Source: an uncultured Eggerthellaceae bacterium (GTDB lineage: Bacteria > Actinomycetota > Coriobacteriia > Coriobacteriales > Eggerthellaceae). Taken from it: DNA of 5,718 nucleotides. The stretch is taken from the NCBI GenBank assembly GCA_934630905.1, contig CAKTXN010000112.1, positions 1 to 5,718 of the forward strand. Reading direction: 5' to 3'. This document shows positions 1 through 5,718 of this stretch, piece by piece. Positions within the stretch are counted from its first letter, which is position 1. Each line of letters starts with the position of its first letter. A model generated the notes under the pieces. It saw nothing but the letters and a program-made list of their open reading frames with translations. It was not told where the DNA came from and made no database searches. The translations under genes and the position numbers were made by a program.

Positions 1-1
1 A

Positions 2-946
2 AAGTCGCTGCTGTTCCGCAACATGACGGTGGAGCAGAACATCAACTTTGCTCCGCGTGTGAATCGCACCATGTCAAAGGCTGAATATCAAAAGCGCACC
101 AACGAATTGCTTGAGCTTATTGATATGCCCGGCATGGGAAAGAAACGTGCAACGGAGCTTTCGGGCGGCCAAGAGCAGCGGGTGAGCTTGGCGCGCGCCC
201 TTATGACGCAGCCGAAGGTGCTGCTTTTAGATGAGCCGCTCAGCGCGCTTGATGCGAAGCTTCGCGTTTCCATGCGGCAGCACATCCGTCGTTTGAATCG
301 CGAGACGGGCACGACCATGGTGTTTGTCACGCACGACCAGCAAGAAGCGGTGGAAATGGCCACCCGCATTGCGCTCATGCATAATGGCCGCATTCTTCAA
401 TATGCGCCGCCCCAAGAGTTCTATACGCATCCAGCGAGCTACGAAGTGGCCGAGTTCTTCAACTGGAAAAACTACGTGCCTGTCGTGAAAGTTGGCTCGT
501 GCGTGCAGTGCGCTTTGGGGGAGTTTCCTTTTCCCTCGTCTGCGCTGCCCGATGGGCTGTGTGTGCTGTGCGTTCGCCCTGAGGCAGCGCGTATTGTGAG
601 CGAAGGAGAAGGTGCCGACTCCGGTTGCAATGCAGCTCCCGTTCTAGAGGGCGTGGTGCGTGATGTTGTTCCGTTGGGACCCTTGAGCAACGTGAGTGTA
701 CGTGTTTGTGGTATTGACCTGGAGGTTTCGGTGCGATCAACCGATATCGCGCAAGCAGGGGAGGTCTTACGATTCACGCTTGATTCCCAGATGATTTGGC
801 CAGTAGCCATGCCCGAAGGGGTGCGTTTCGAAGGCATGGAGACCAAGAGAGAAGCACGTGAAACGGCAGAAGAGACGCCGCCGCTTGAAACGTTGGCGCG
901 CACGACTTCGCCAGAAACATCGTTTGCAATCACGTCATCCGAATAA
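2..946 (+). CDS. ABC importer ATP-binding subunit with TOBE-like C-terminal domain (5' end missing)
   Basis: This is the cytoplasmic ATPase of a binding-protein-dependent importer; it would pair with membrane permeases encoded upstream, outside the window. The open frame enters from the left edge, so Walker A is not visible and the first Met at 23 is not the true start. Visible residue 1 lies just after the expected Q-loop glutamine (KSLLFRNMTVEQN matches the usual segment following it). The signature LSGGQ is at visible residues 53-57, Walker B VLLLDEP with Asp77, D-loop SALD, and the H-loop FVTHD with His111. After the nucleotide-binding domain comes VRPE (191-194) and a TOBE-like beta-rich segment from about residue 216, then a hydrophilic, Thr/Glu-rich tail of about 35 residues. 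This layout is shared by the CysA, PotA, FbpC and ModC/WtpC transporters. The substrate (sulfate, molybdate/tungstate, iron, polyamine) cannot be decided from this part. The gene ends 35 bases before the next, so co-transcription is likely. Confidence 0.93.
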   Translation, partial: KSLLFRNMTVEQNINFAPRVNRTMSKAEYQKRTNELLELIDMPGMGKKRATELSGGQEQRVSLARALMTQPKVLLLDEPLSALDAKLRVSMRQHIRRLNRETGTTMVFVTHDQQEAVEMATRIALMHNGRILQYAPPQEFYTHPASYEVAEFFNWKNYVPVVKVGSCVQCALGEFPFPSSALPDGLCVLCVRPEAARIVSEGEGADSGCNAAPVLEGVVRDVVPLGPLSNVSVRVCGIDLEVSVRSTDIAQAGEVLRFTLDSQMIWPVAMPEGVRFEGMETKREARETAEETPPLETLARTTSPETSFAITSSE

Positions 947-967
947 GTGGTTCAAGAAATGCGAAAG

Positions 968-974
968 AGAGGAG
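968..974 (+). promoter_or_regulatory. Ribosome binding site for the first radical SAM gene
   Basis: AGAGGAG lies 7 bases before the ATG at 982. It is a strong Shine-Dalgarno match inside the short gap after the ABC ATPase gene. It fixes the start at 982, and no separate promoter is evident in the gap. Confidence 0.8.
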
Positions 975-981
975 CATTTCA

Positions 982-2001
982 ATGAAAGCATTTACTAAAG
1001 AAGAAGTGGCACTTATCGACATTGTTGAGAAAGGCTTGGAAGGCAACGGTCTGACCGACGAGGATATGGTAGCGCTGTACAGCGTTGACCCTTATTCGCG
1101 CGCGGCGGCTTATATCCGCTGGGCGGGCGGCCAGTATCAAAAGGAACTGTGTAACGGTAAAGCAGAAATTCACGGTCAGATTGGGCTCAACGGCACGCCC
1201 TGTCCCAAAAATTGCAAGTTCTGCACGTTTGCCATTTGCAATAATTTGCGCCACGGTAAGCTGGAAACGCCGCTGGAAGATGTTGTTGAGTACGCAAAAA
1301 TGTACGTAGAGGAAGGCGCAAATGCTGTTTTGCTGCTGGCGACTGCTTCGTATCAGTTTGAGCGCGTTCTTGAAAACGCTCAGGCCGTGCGCGAAGTTAT
1401 CCCTGATGATATGCCGCTTTTGGTGAACATCGAAGATGTTGATCTTGCGCGTGCGAAGCGCTTGAAGACGGTTGGCGTCAATGGTGCGTACCATGCGGTG
1501 CGCATGCGTGAAGGCGTTGACACGGGCATTCCGGAGTCCGATCGCTTGGCAACGTTTAAGGCGCTGCACGATGCGGGCTTGAGTCTTTCCACGTGCGTGG
1601 AGCCCGTTGGTCCCGAGCATACGCCGCAGGAGCTGGCGTACTACACGCGTATCGCCATTGAAAGCGGCGCGAATTCTGCAGGCGTTGGTCGTCGTGTGAC
1701 GGTTCCGGGCACGCTGGTTGACAATCGCGGCATGATTGACGACATCGAAAACGCGCGCAACGTTGCCATCTATCGTCTTGCCGCGGGGCCAAAACCCATG
1801 CTGAACTGCGCAATGGCAACGTCGCTTTCCGGCGCTGCGGGCGCGAATCTTGCTTGGGCGGAAGTAGGCACAAACCCGCGCGACGTGAAGGAACGCACCG
1901 AAAAAGGTGGACGCGGAACGAATATCAGCCTGAATCGCCGGTTGTTCCAGGCGGCGGGATACGAAGTTTTGGAAGGGCCTTCGCAGGGCTGGATTTTGTA
2001 G
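982..2001 (+). CDS. BioB-like radical SAM enzyme, paralog 1
   Basis: A 339-residue cytoplasmic radical SAM enzyme, close in length to biotin synthase. The radical SAM cluster motif CPKNCKFC gives Cys74, Cys78 and Cys81 (CX3CX2C), which in this superfamily bind the [4Fe-4S] cluster that cleaves S-adenosylmethionine. A fourth cysteine follows at 86 in FAICN. Downstream blocks typical of the BioB-like TIM barrel include LLLATASY, LLVNIEDVD, AYHAVRMREG and STCVEPVGPEHT. The N-terminal 60 residues are helical and hydrophilic, as in BioB. The start at 982 is set by a strong ribosome binding site. The next radical SAM gene shares most of these blocks, so the two are paralogs. No block specific to BioB, HydE, ThiH or lipoyl synthase could be confirmed, so the reaction is unknown; sulfur insertion or a carbon-skeleton rearrangement are both possible for this family. 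A complementary-strand open frame over the same region is a coding shadow. Confidence 0.93.
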   Translation: MKAFTKEEVALIDIVEKGLEGNGLTDEDMVALYSVDPYSRAAAYIRWAGGQYQKELCNGKAEIHGQIGLNGTPCPKNCKFCTFAICNNLRHGKLETPLEDVVEYAKMYVEEGANAVLLLATASYQFERVLENAQAVREVIPDDMPLLVNIEDVDLARAKRLKTVGVNGAYHAVRMREGVDTGIPESDRLATFKALHDAGLSLSTCVEPVGPEHTPQELAYYTRIAIESGANSAGVGRRVTVPGTLVDNRGMIDDIENARNVAIYRLAAGPKPMLNCAMATSLSGAAGANLAWAEVGTNPRDVKERTEKGGRGTNISLNRRLFQAAGYEVLEGPSQGWIL

Positions 2002-2008
2002 GAGGCGG

Positions 2009-2034
2009 CGCAAGCTCCGCGTGCAAGGTCGCTC
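2009..2034 (+). repeat. 26-base direct repeat, copy 1
   Basis: The copy begins CGCAAGCTCCGCGTGCAAGG and ends TCGCTC. It matches copy 2 at 2070-2095 in 24 of 26 positions; both differences are transitions. It starts 8 bases after the stop of the first radical SAM gene. Confidence 0.85.
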
Positions 2035-2069
2035 GTTAGACCCGTTGCAAGGAAGTCAGTCTGTGGCAT

Positions 2070-2095
2070 CGCAAGCTTCGCATGCAAGGTCGCTC
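2070..2095 (+). repeat. 26-base direct repeat, copy 2
   Basis: The copy begins CGCAAGCTTCGCATGCAAGG and ends TCGCTC, with a 61-base start-to-start distance from copy 1. A shorter shared word, TGCAAGG, also occurs between the copies at 2046-2052. The last part of this copy forms the left arm of the inverted repeat that follows, which suggests a mobile intergenic repeat or a regulatory element. Confidence 0.85.
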
Positions 2096-2126
2096 ATGGG
2101 ACGAAACATGCGCTTGCAGCGACCTT
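2086..2126 (+). repeat. Inverted repeat / potential RNA hairpin
   Basis: AAGGTCGCT at 2086-2094 is perfectly complementary to AGCGACCTT at 2118-2126, giving a 9-base-pair stem. Inside the 23-base loop two CATG words (2095-2098 and 2107-2110) can add four pairs after a one-sided bulge. No run of T follows, so it is not a standard intrinsic terminator. It could be the end of a REP-like palindromic repeat, an RNA-stabilising stem inside the operon, or a protein-binding site. Confidence 0.6.
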
Positions 2127-2204
2127 CTTGTGTGGGCTTTGCTGTGCGGCGCTTGGGTCTTGTTGTCCCCATGCCCGTTGACTGCTTGCTGGACGCACGT
2201 TTTC

Positions 2205-2209
2205 AAGGA
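2205..2209 (+). promoter_or_regulatory. Ribosome binding site deciding the start of the second radical SAM gene
   Basis: AAGGA lies 7 bases before the ATG at 2217. The frame stays open upstream to an ATG at 2082, but that start lies inside the direct repeat and would add 45 residues unlike anything in the paralog. The start at 2217 makes the two paralogs nearly equal in length. Confidence 0.7.
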
Positions 2210-2216
2210 TGGAATT

Positions 2217-3218
2217 ATGGGCTATGCCATTAAAAGTGCCAAGAGTGTTGACGAGCAGGTGAAAACCCTTGTCGATGCGGCATGTAAAGGAGTTCGGCTG
2301 ACTGCCGAACAGCTTGTAACATTGCTGGACGTTGCCGAAGATACGCCTACGACTGAGTATGTGCGCGAAAAGGCCGATGGCTTGTCCCGCACAGCGTGCA
2401 AAGGGCGTGGTTTCATCTATGCGCAAATCGGGCTCGATCGCCTTCCGTGTCCTGAGAATTGTCGATTTTGCCTGTTCGCTGCGTGTAACAAACGGGCAGA
2501 AGACGATGGTCCGTTTCTTGTTGATCTAGACGATGTGATTCATGCAGCGAAGCTTTTTGCTGCGGGTGGCGCGCATCTGATCTCGCTCATGGCAACGGCT
2601 TCGTATCCATTTGTCCAGCTTGAAAAAGCGATACGTTTAGCTCACGAAGCTGCTCCGAATGTCGCTCTTATGGTTAACGCTGCAGATATGGATATTGACC
2701 AGGCAAAACGTTTGCGTGAAGCGGGCGCTTCGGTGGCATATCACGCGTTGCGGTTGCGTGAAGGTGAGATCACCGATATTCAGCCAGCCACGCGCAGGGC
2801 AACTATGCGCGCCATTCGGGATGCTGGTTTGCAGCTTATGACGGGTGTTGAGCCTCTTTTCACCCAGGCAACAAGCGCTGAAATTGCCCAGGTCATGTGT
2901 CAAATTCGCGAATTTTCGCCGTACTGCACGGGTGCGTGCAAGCTTACGAAAAGCGATCACGCGAACTGTTCGCTGTCTTCGGCAAGTCTCGAGCAGGTAC
3001 GTTATGTTGCGTGTGTTCTTCGCTTGGCCGTGGGGCTTTCGGTTCCCGTGGGGTGTGCTGGTGCTGTTGCCTGGGTTGATGCGGGCTGCGACCCACGTGG
3101 GCGCGGCTATGCGACAAACGATGAGACGCTTCGCAAAAAACTTGTCCAGGCGCGACAAGATTTGGAACGGGCGGGCTGGGTTGTGCCTGATAAAATGCCC
3201 GATGATGTTTGGGTTTGA
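2217..3218 (+). CDS. BioB-like radical SAM enzyme, paralog 2
   Basis: A 333-residue radical SAM enzyme homologous along its length to the one encoded at 982-2001. The cluster motif CPENCRFC gives Cys78, Cys82 and Cys85, followed by Cys90, the same CX3CX2CX4C spacing as the paralog. Shared blocks include QIGL just before the motif, ATASY, AKRL, AYHA-R-REG, DAGL-L and VEP. Near the C-terminus VAWVDAGCDPRG lines up with LAWAEVGTNPRD of paralog 1. It differs by extra cysteines in the last third: Cys237, Cys241 and Cys251 in a segment that is cysteine-free in paralog 1, and two more around the AVAW block. These could bind a second iron-sulfur cluster, as in several sulfur-inserting radical SAM enzymes, but that is inference. 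Its stop overlaps a possible start of the next gene (TGATG at 3216-3220). A two-enzyme partnership or heterodimer is plausible. The reaction is unknown. Confidence 0.92.
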   Translation: MGYAIKSAKSVDEQVKTLVDAACKGVRLTAEQLVTLLDVAEDTPTTEYVREKADGLSRTACKGRGFIYAQIGLDRLPCPENCRFCLFAACNKRAEDDGPFLVDLDDVIHAAKLFAAGGAHLISLMATASYPFVQLEKAIRLAHEAAPNVALMVNAADMDIDQAKRLREAGASVAYHALRLREGEITDIQPATRRATMRAIRDAGLQLMTGVEPLFTQATSAEIAQVMCQIREFSPYCTGACKLTKSDHANCSLSSASLEQVRYVACVLRLAVGLSVPVGCAGAVAWVDAGCDPRGRGYATNDETLRKKLVQARQDLERAGWVVPDKMPDDVWV

Positions 3219-3313
3219 TGAGAGCGCTTCGGCGATTTGCTTTAAGATGGTTCAGCAGGAAGGCGGCGTTGGGGCCAACGGAAGCTCCCGATAACGCAAA
3301 AGCCCTGGATGGC

Positions 3314-3320
3314 GGAAGGA
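3314..3320 (+). promoter_or_regulatory. Ribosome binding site for the fused nucleotidyltransferase-like/desulfurase gene
   Basis: GGAAGGA lies 5 bases before the ATG at 3326, a strong match at good spacing. It favours 3326 over the overlapping in-frame ATG at 3218, which has no clear site of its own. Confidence 0.7.
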
Positions 3321-3325
3321 AAATA

Positions 3326-5718
3326 ATGGAGCTAACACGGTTTATAGATGCGAATTCGTTTAAGACGCAGCCGTTTGTGCCAAGCGAAGAAGAGTCCGAT
3401 CAGGCAAATGCGCGGGCGCTGGAAGCGGGCCTTGCGGGCATTGCGAGTCTTGCAGGTACCGCCGATGCAACAAGGGCATCGGAGGCAAAGTGCGCTGAAG
3501 GTGGCATAAGCGTTGTTGTTGTGGCCAATTCGTCCTCCACTGAGCCGGTGAAAATTCCCACGGAAGACCCCACGGAATTATTCGTTGCAAAGCCTGCCCA
3601 CGAAGATGAGCCGACTATTCGACCGCTGCAGTTGCAAGAAAACGGCGAACCGCTTATTGCTGCGCCTTTGCGGTTGTGTGCAAAAATGGGTGTGCCTTCT
3701 GTTACGGTGATTCTTCCTGAGTCGGGCGAACACGCTCAAGCTGTCAAAGATGCCGCAGAACAAGTGTTATCCCAGCTAGATGGCATAACAGCTGAGTTTG
3801 TATCCCTGCGTGAAGTGCCAGGGAATGTAGAGATATTCGATTTCGATGCGTCGCTGTTGACTGCGTTGCTTGATGCGGCGGAGGCGGTTGGTTCTTGCAT
3901 GGTGCTGGCGCTTGATGCTTGCGCTCCGCGCATTCAGCCGCGCCACCTTGCGCAGCTTTTCGATGACTTGAAGCGAGAGCCCGAGTCCGAAATAGTGACT
4001 TCGTGGAGTGCGTGGGCGCGTCATTATCCGTTCCTTTTTTCCGTTGCATTTCTGAAGAAGCTGCGTGCCGTTGGATGGAGTTATACCGCACGTGCTCAGC
4101 GCGAAAGTGCTGATGAGGGTGCTGTTTCTTGTAAAGATTCCCAGAAGCCAGAGGACTTTCCCTGCGCATTTCCCGTGACACCGCTCCTTGATGCACGCGT
4201 GAGAGACAGCGTGTTTGGCGAAGAGCGCTTGGATGTTTCATCTCCCACTCCCGCCCCGTTTACGGAGTTCGCCGCAGAGGCGCAGCTCTCGGCGCTTGAG
4301 GCGGTCGCATTGTCGCGAAAGCAGGAACTTTGCGAGAGCGACGAGGGGCGTGCGGCGTTAACGGAGTCGCTGACTGAAGCCGATAAGCGTTTGCTCAATG
4401 CTGCCAATATGGTGCGCGGTTTCGCGAAAGAACTGGCTGGTCAAACCCGTGGGGAAGGTGTCGCGTGCGAAAATGGCTGGACCTGCGAAGAGGCCTTCCC
4501 GCGCGAAGACGCTTCTGGCGACCAAGAAAACTTTGCTGCCGACCTTGCCTGGGCGGCAGAATGGGGCGCGCGCAATAAAGCTGATTTTCCGCTGTTCGCG
4601 CAGCGTTTCCGCCACAACTCTTTGGCGTATTTGGACACTGCGGCAACATCGCAGCGCTGCTATCAGGTAATTCACGCCGAACACGAGTTTGAGCAGAGCG
4701 AAAACGCGAATGTATATCGCGGATCGTACGATCTTTCTATGCAAGCAACGTTTCACATGAACGACGCGCGCGCCGTGCTTGAGTCGTGGATTAATGCCGA
4801 TCGTCGTCAGACGGTGCTCACCTCAAACACCACGGCTTCGCTGAATTTGGTTGCGCAGGCGTGGGGCGAGCGAAACATTGGTGAAGGGGACTTGATCGTT
4901 GTTCCTTTTTGCGAACATCACTCGAATTTACTACCGTGGATGCTTCTGGCAAATCGCAAGCATGCGCGCATCGGTTATCTTCCGGTTCTTCCGAATGGCG
5001 AGCTTGACCTGGAAACATATCGGGAGCTTCTGCTGCAAAAGCCCAAGTTGGTGTGTGTTGCGCACATTGGCAACGTTTTGGGTATTGCGAATCCCGTAAA
5101 AGAGATGGCACACGACGCGCACCAGGTGGGCGCACGGTTCGTGCTTGATGCGGCGCAGTCGTTTCCCCATATGAAACTTGATGTGAAGGAGCTTGGTGCC
5201 GATTTCGTGGCGTTTTCTGCGCATAAAGCATACGGCCCCAACGGTATTGGCGGATTGTGGATATCCCCTGATGCAGTGCAAGAAATGGAGCCACTGGCGG
5301 GCGGTGGCGGTACGGTGAGCCACGTTGGTCTTGATTCCTATTATTGGCGAGCAGGTGCTATTCAGTACGAGGCGGGCACGCCGCCGCTGTCGCAGCTGTT
5401 CGGTTTTGCGGCCGCAGTGGAGTATTTGGACACCTTAGGCATGGAGCGAGTTGAACGGCATAGCAGGATTTTGACACAGCTCCTTATGGGCTTGTGCCAA
5501 AATCTCGGGTTTATGCGTGTGTGGGGGCATCACGATACGAAAGATTCGCAGACGGGTCTGGTAAGCATGTCTGTTGCGGGCGTTAACTCTTCGGCTGCGG
5601 GCGCCATGCTTGGCAAGATGGGCGTGGCGGTACGCTCGGGTGCTCACTGCGCACATCCACTTGCGGCATCGATGGGGCTTTCGGGCACGATTCGCGTGAG
5701 CTTTGGCGTGTACAACAC
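3326..5718 (+). CDS. Fusion of a degenerate MobA/MocA-like domain with a SufS-type cysteine desulfurase (3' end missing)
   Basis: One uninterrupted frame encodes at least 797 residues and runs off the right edge. The C-terminal domain (about 420-797) is a complete-looking group II cysteine desulfurase or selenocysteine lyase, a PLP enzyme that moves sulfur from L-cysteine onto its own cysteine. It shows AYLDTAATSQ, EHH at 530-532, DAAQ with Asp608, PLP lysine 634 in SAHKAYGPNGIG, YEAGTPP with Glu682, catalytic Cys775 in RSGAHCAHP and substrate arginine 790. By comparison with SufS only some 20 residues should be missing. Residues about 61-246 resemble a MobA/MocA nucleotidyltransferase fold: ISVVVVANSSST stands where LAAGxSxR is expected, then NGEPL (106-110), VTVILP (126-131), SLLTALLDAA, LALDACAP (194-201) and FLFSVAFLKKL. 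The nucleotide-binding loop is degraded. Residues 247-419 are an acidic, probably flexible linker. An in-frame ATG at 3218 overlapping the upstream stop would add 36 basic residues. The desulfurase call is firm; the N-terminal call is tentative. Confidence 0.9.
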   Translation, partial: MELTRFIDANSFKTQPFVPSEEESDQANARALEAGLAGIASLAGTADATRASEAKCAEGGISVVVVANSSSTEPVKIPTEDPTELFVAKPAHEDEPTIRPLQLQENGEPLIAAPLRLCAKMGVPSVTVILPESGEHAQAVKDAAEQVLSQLDGITAEFVSLREVPGNVEIFDFDASLLTALLDAAEAVGSCMVLALDACAPRIQPRHLAQLFDDLKREPESEIVTSWSAWARHYPFLFSVAFLKKLRAVGWSYTARAQRESADEGAVSCKDSQKPEDFPCAFPVTPLLDARVRDSVFGEERLDVSSPTPAPFTEFAAEAQLSALEAVALSRKQELCESDEGRAALTESLTEADKRLLNAANMVRGFAKELAGQTRGEGVACENGWTCEEAFPREDASGDQENFAADLAWAAEWGARNKADFPLFAQRFRHNSLAYLDTAATSQRCYQVIHAEHEFEQSENANVYRGSYDLSMQATFHMNDARAVLESWINADRRQTVLTSNTTASLNLVAQAWGERNIGEGDLIVVPFCEHHSNLLPWMLLANRKHARIGYLPVLPNGELDLETYRELLLQKPKLVCVAHIGNVLGIANPVKEMAHDAHQVGARFVLDAAQSFPHMKLDVKELGADFVAFSAHKAYGPNGIGGLWISPDAVQEMEPLAGGGGTVSHVGLDSYYWRAGAIQYEAGTPPLSQLFGFAAAVEYLDTLGMERVERHSRILTQLLMGLCQNLGFMRVWGHHDTKDSQTGLVSMSVAGVNSSAAGAMLGKMGVAVRSGAHCAHPLAASMGLSGTIRVSFGVYN

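Larger units (their letters stand above)
2002..2216 (+). other. Repeat-bearing intergenic spacer
   Basis: A 215-base gap separates the two radical SAM genes, much longer than the 35-base gap upstream. It holds two 26-base direct repeats, an inverted repeat and the ribosome binding site of the next gene. I see no convincing promoter and no T-tract terminator. Two open frames cross it (from GTG 2021 and ATG 2082), but their translations match nothing I recognise and they lack a well-placed ribosome binding site, so I treat it as non-coding. Confidence 0.6.

Noticed and set aside
979..2013. A 344-residue open frame on the minus strand opposite the first radical SAM gene.
   Set aside because: It lies exactly opposite a gene with clear catalytic motifs. 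Its translation is Arg/His/Asn-rich with no recognisable domain, as expected of a coding shadow.
2178..2206. TTGACT followed after 17 bases by TTTCAA, a possible promoter.
   Set aside because: The -10 part matches the consensus at only three of six positions, and transcription would start almost at the ATG, cutting off the ribosome binding site.
2082..2216. A 45-residue upstream extension of paralog 2 with a hydrophobic stretch (LLVWALLCGAWVLL) resembling a membrane anchor.
   Set aside because: The start lies in the direct repeat without a ribosome binding site, the extension crosses the hairpin, and the paralog has nothing like it. The start at 2217 has a good site.
2021..2233. A 70-codon frame starting with GTG across the spacer and into paralog 2, with GGAGG at 2001-2005 upstream.
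   Set aside because: The GGAGG is 15 bases from the GTG, too far for a good site. The translation is built from the repeats and overlaps the real start of the next gene in another frame.
3225..3234. A CGC-TTCG-GCG mini-hairpin just after paralog 2, considered as a terminator.
   Set aside because: The stem is only three base pairs and no T-run follows.
2845..3294. A 149-residue plus-strand open frame overlapping the end of paralog 2.
   Set aside because: It lies in another frame over conserved radical SAM coding sequence, and its Arg/Trp/Cys-rich translation shows no domain.

Overview
The window is a stretch of bacterial DNA carrying four same-strand (+) genes. Two of them are cut by the window edges. 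No tRNA, rRNA, CRISPR array, transposase or phage gene is visible. The mixed, moderately high GC composition, strong GGAGG-type ribosome binding sites and oxygen-sensitive radical SAM enzymes suggest an anaerobe. Codon use reminds me of a Coriobacteriia-type actinobacterium (Eggerthellaceae relatives), but no marker gene here proves this and it is a low-confidence guess.

Layout: (1) 2-946, the C-terminal part of an ABC importer ATPase of the CysA/PotA/ModC kind with a TOBE-like regulatory tail. (2) 982-2001, a BioB-like radical SAM enzyme. (3) 2002-2216, a 215-base spacer holding two near-identical 26-base direct repeats and an inverted repeat. (4) 2217-3218, a second, diverged BioB-like radical SAM enzyme, homologous to the first. 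(5) 3326 (or 3218) to the right edge, a very long ORF joining a degenerate MobA/MocA-like nucleotidyltransferase fold to a SufS-type (group II) cysteine desulfurase with all key PLP and catalytic residues in place.

The genes are packed like an operon: 35 bases between genes 1 and 2, and either 107 bases or a TGATG stop-start overlap between genes 3 and 4. Only the repeat-bearing spacer interrupts the packing. Taken together, a PLP enzyme that releases sulfur (or selenium) from cysteine (or selenocysteine) sits beside two BioB-like radical SAM enzymes, a family known for sulfur insertion and carbon-skeleton chemistry. Add an importer ATPase of a class that often carries oxyanions, and a domain built like the enzymes that attach nucleotides to molybdopterin. 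The simplest inference is a sulfur/metal cofactor or thio-cofactor maturation module: import of an ion or precursor, radical modification, and sulfur delivery. The exact product cannot be read from the sequence. The fusion protein and the paired radical SAM paralogs are the parts most likely to be undescribed.
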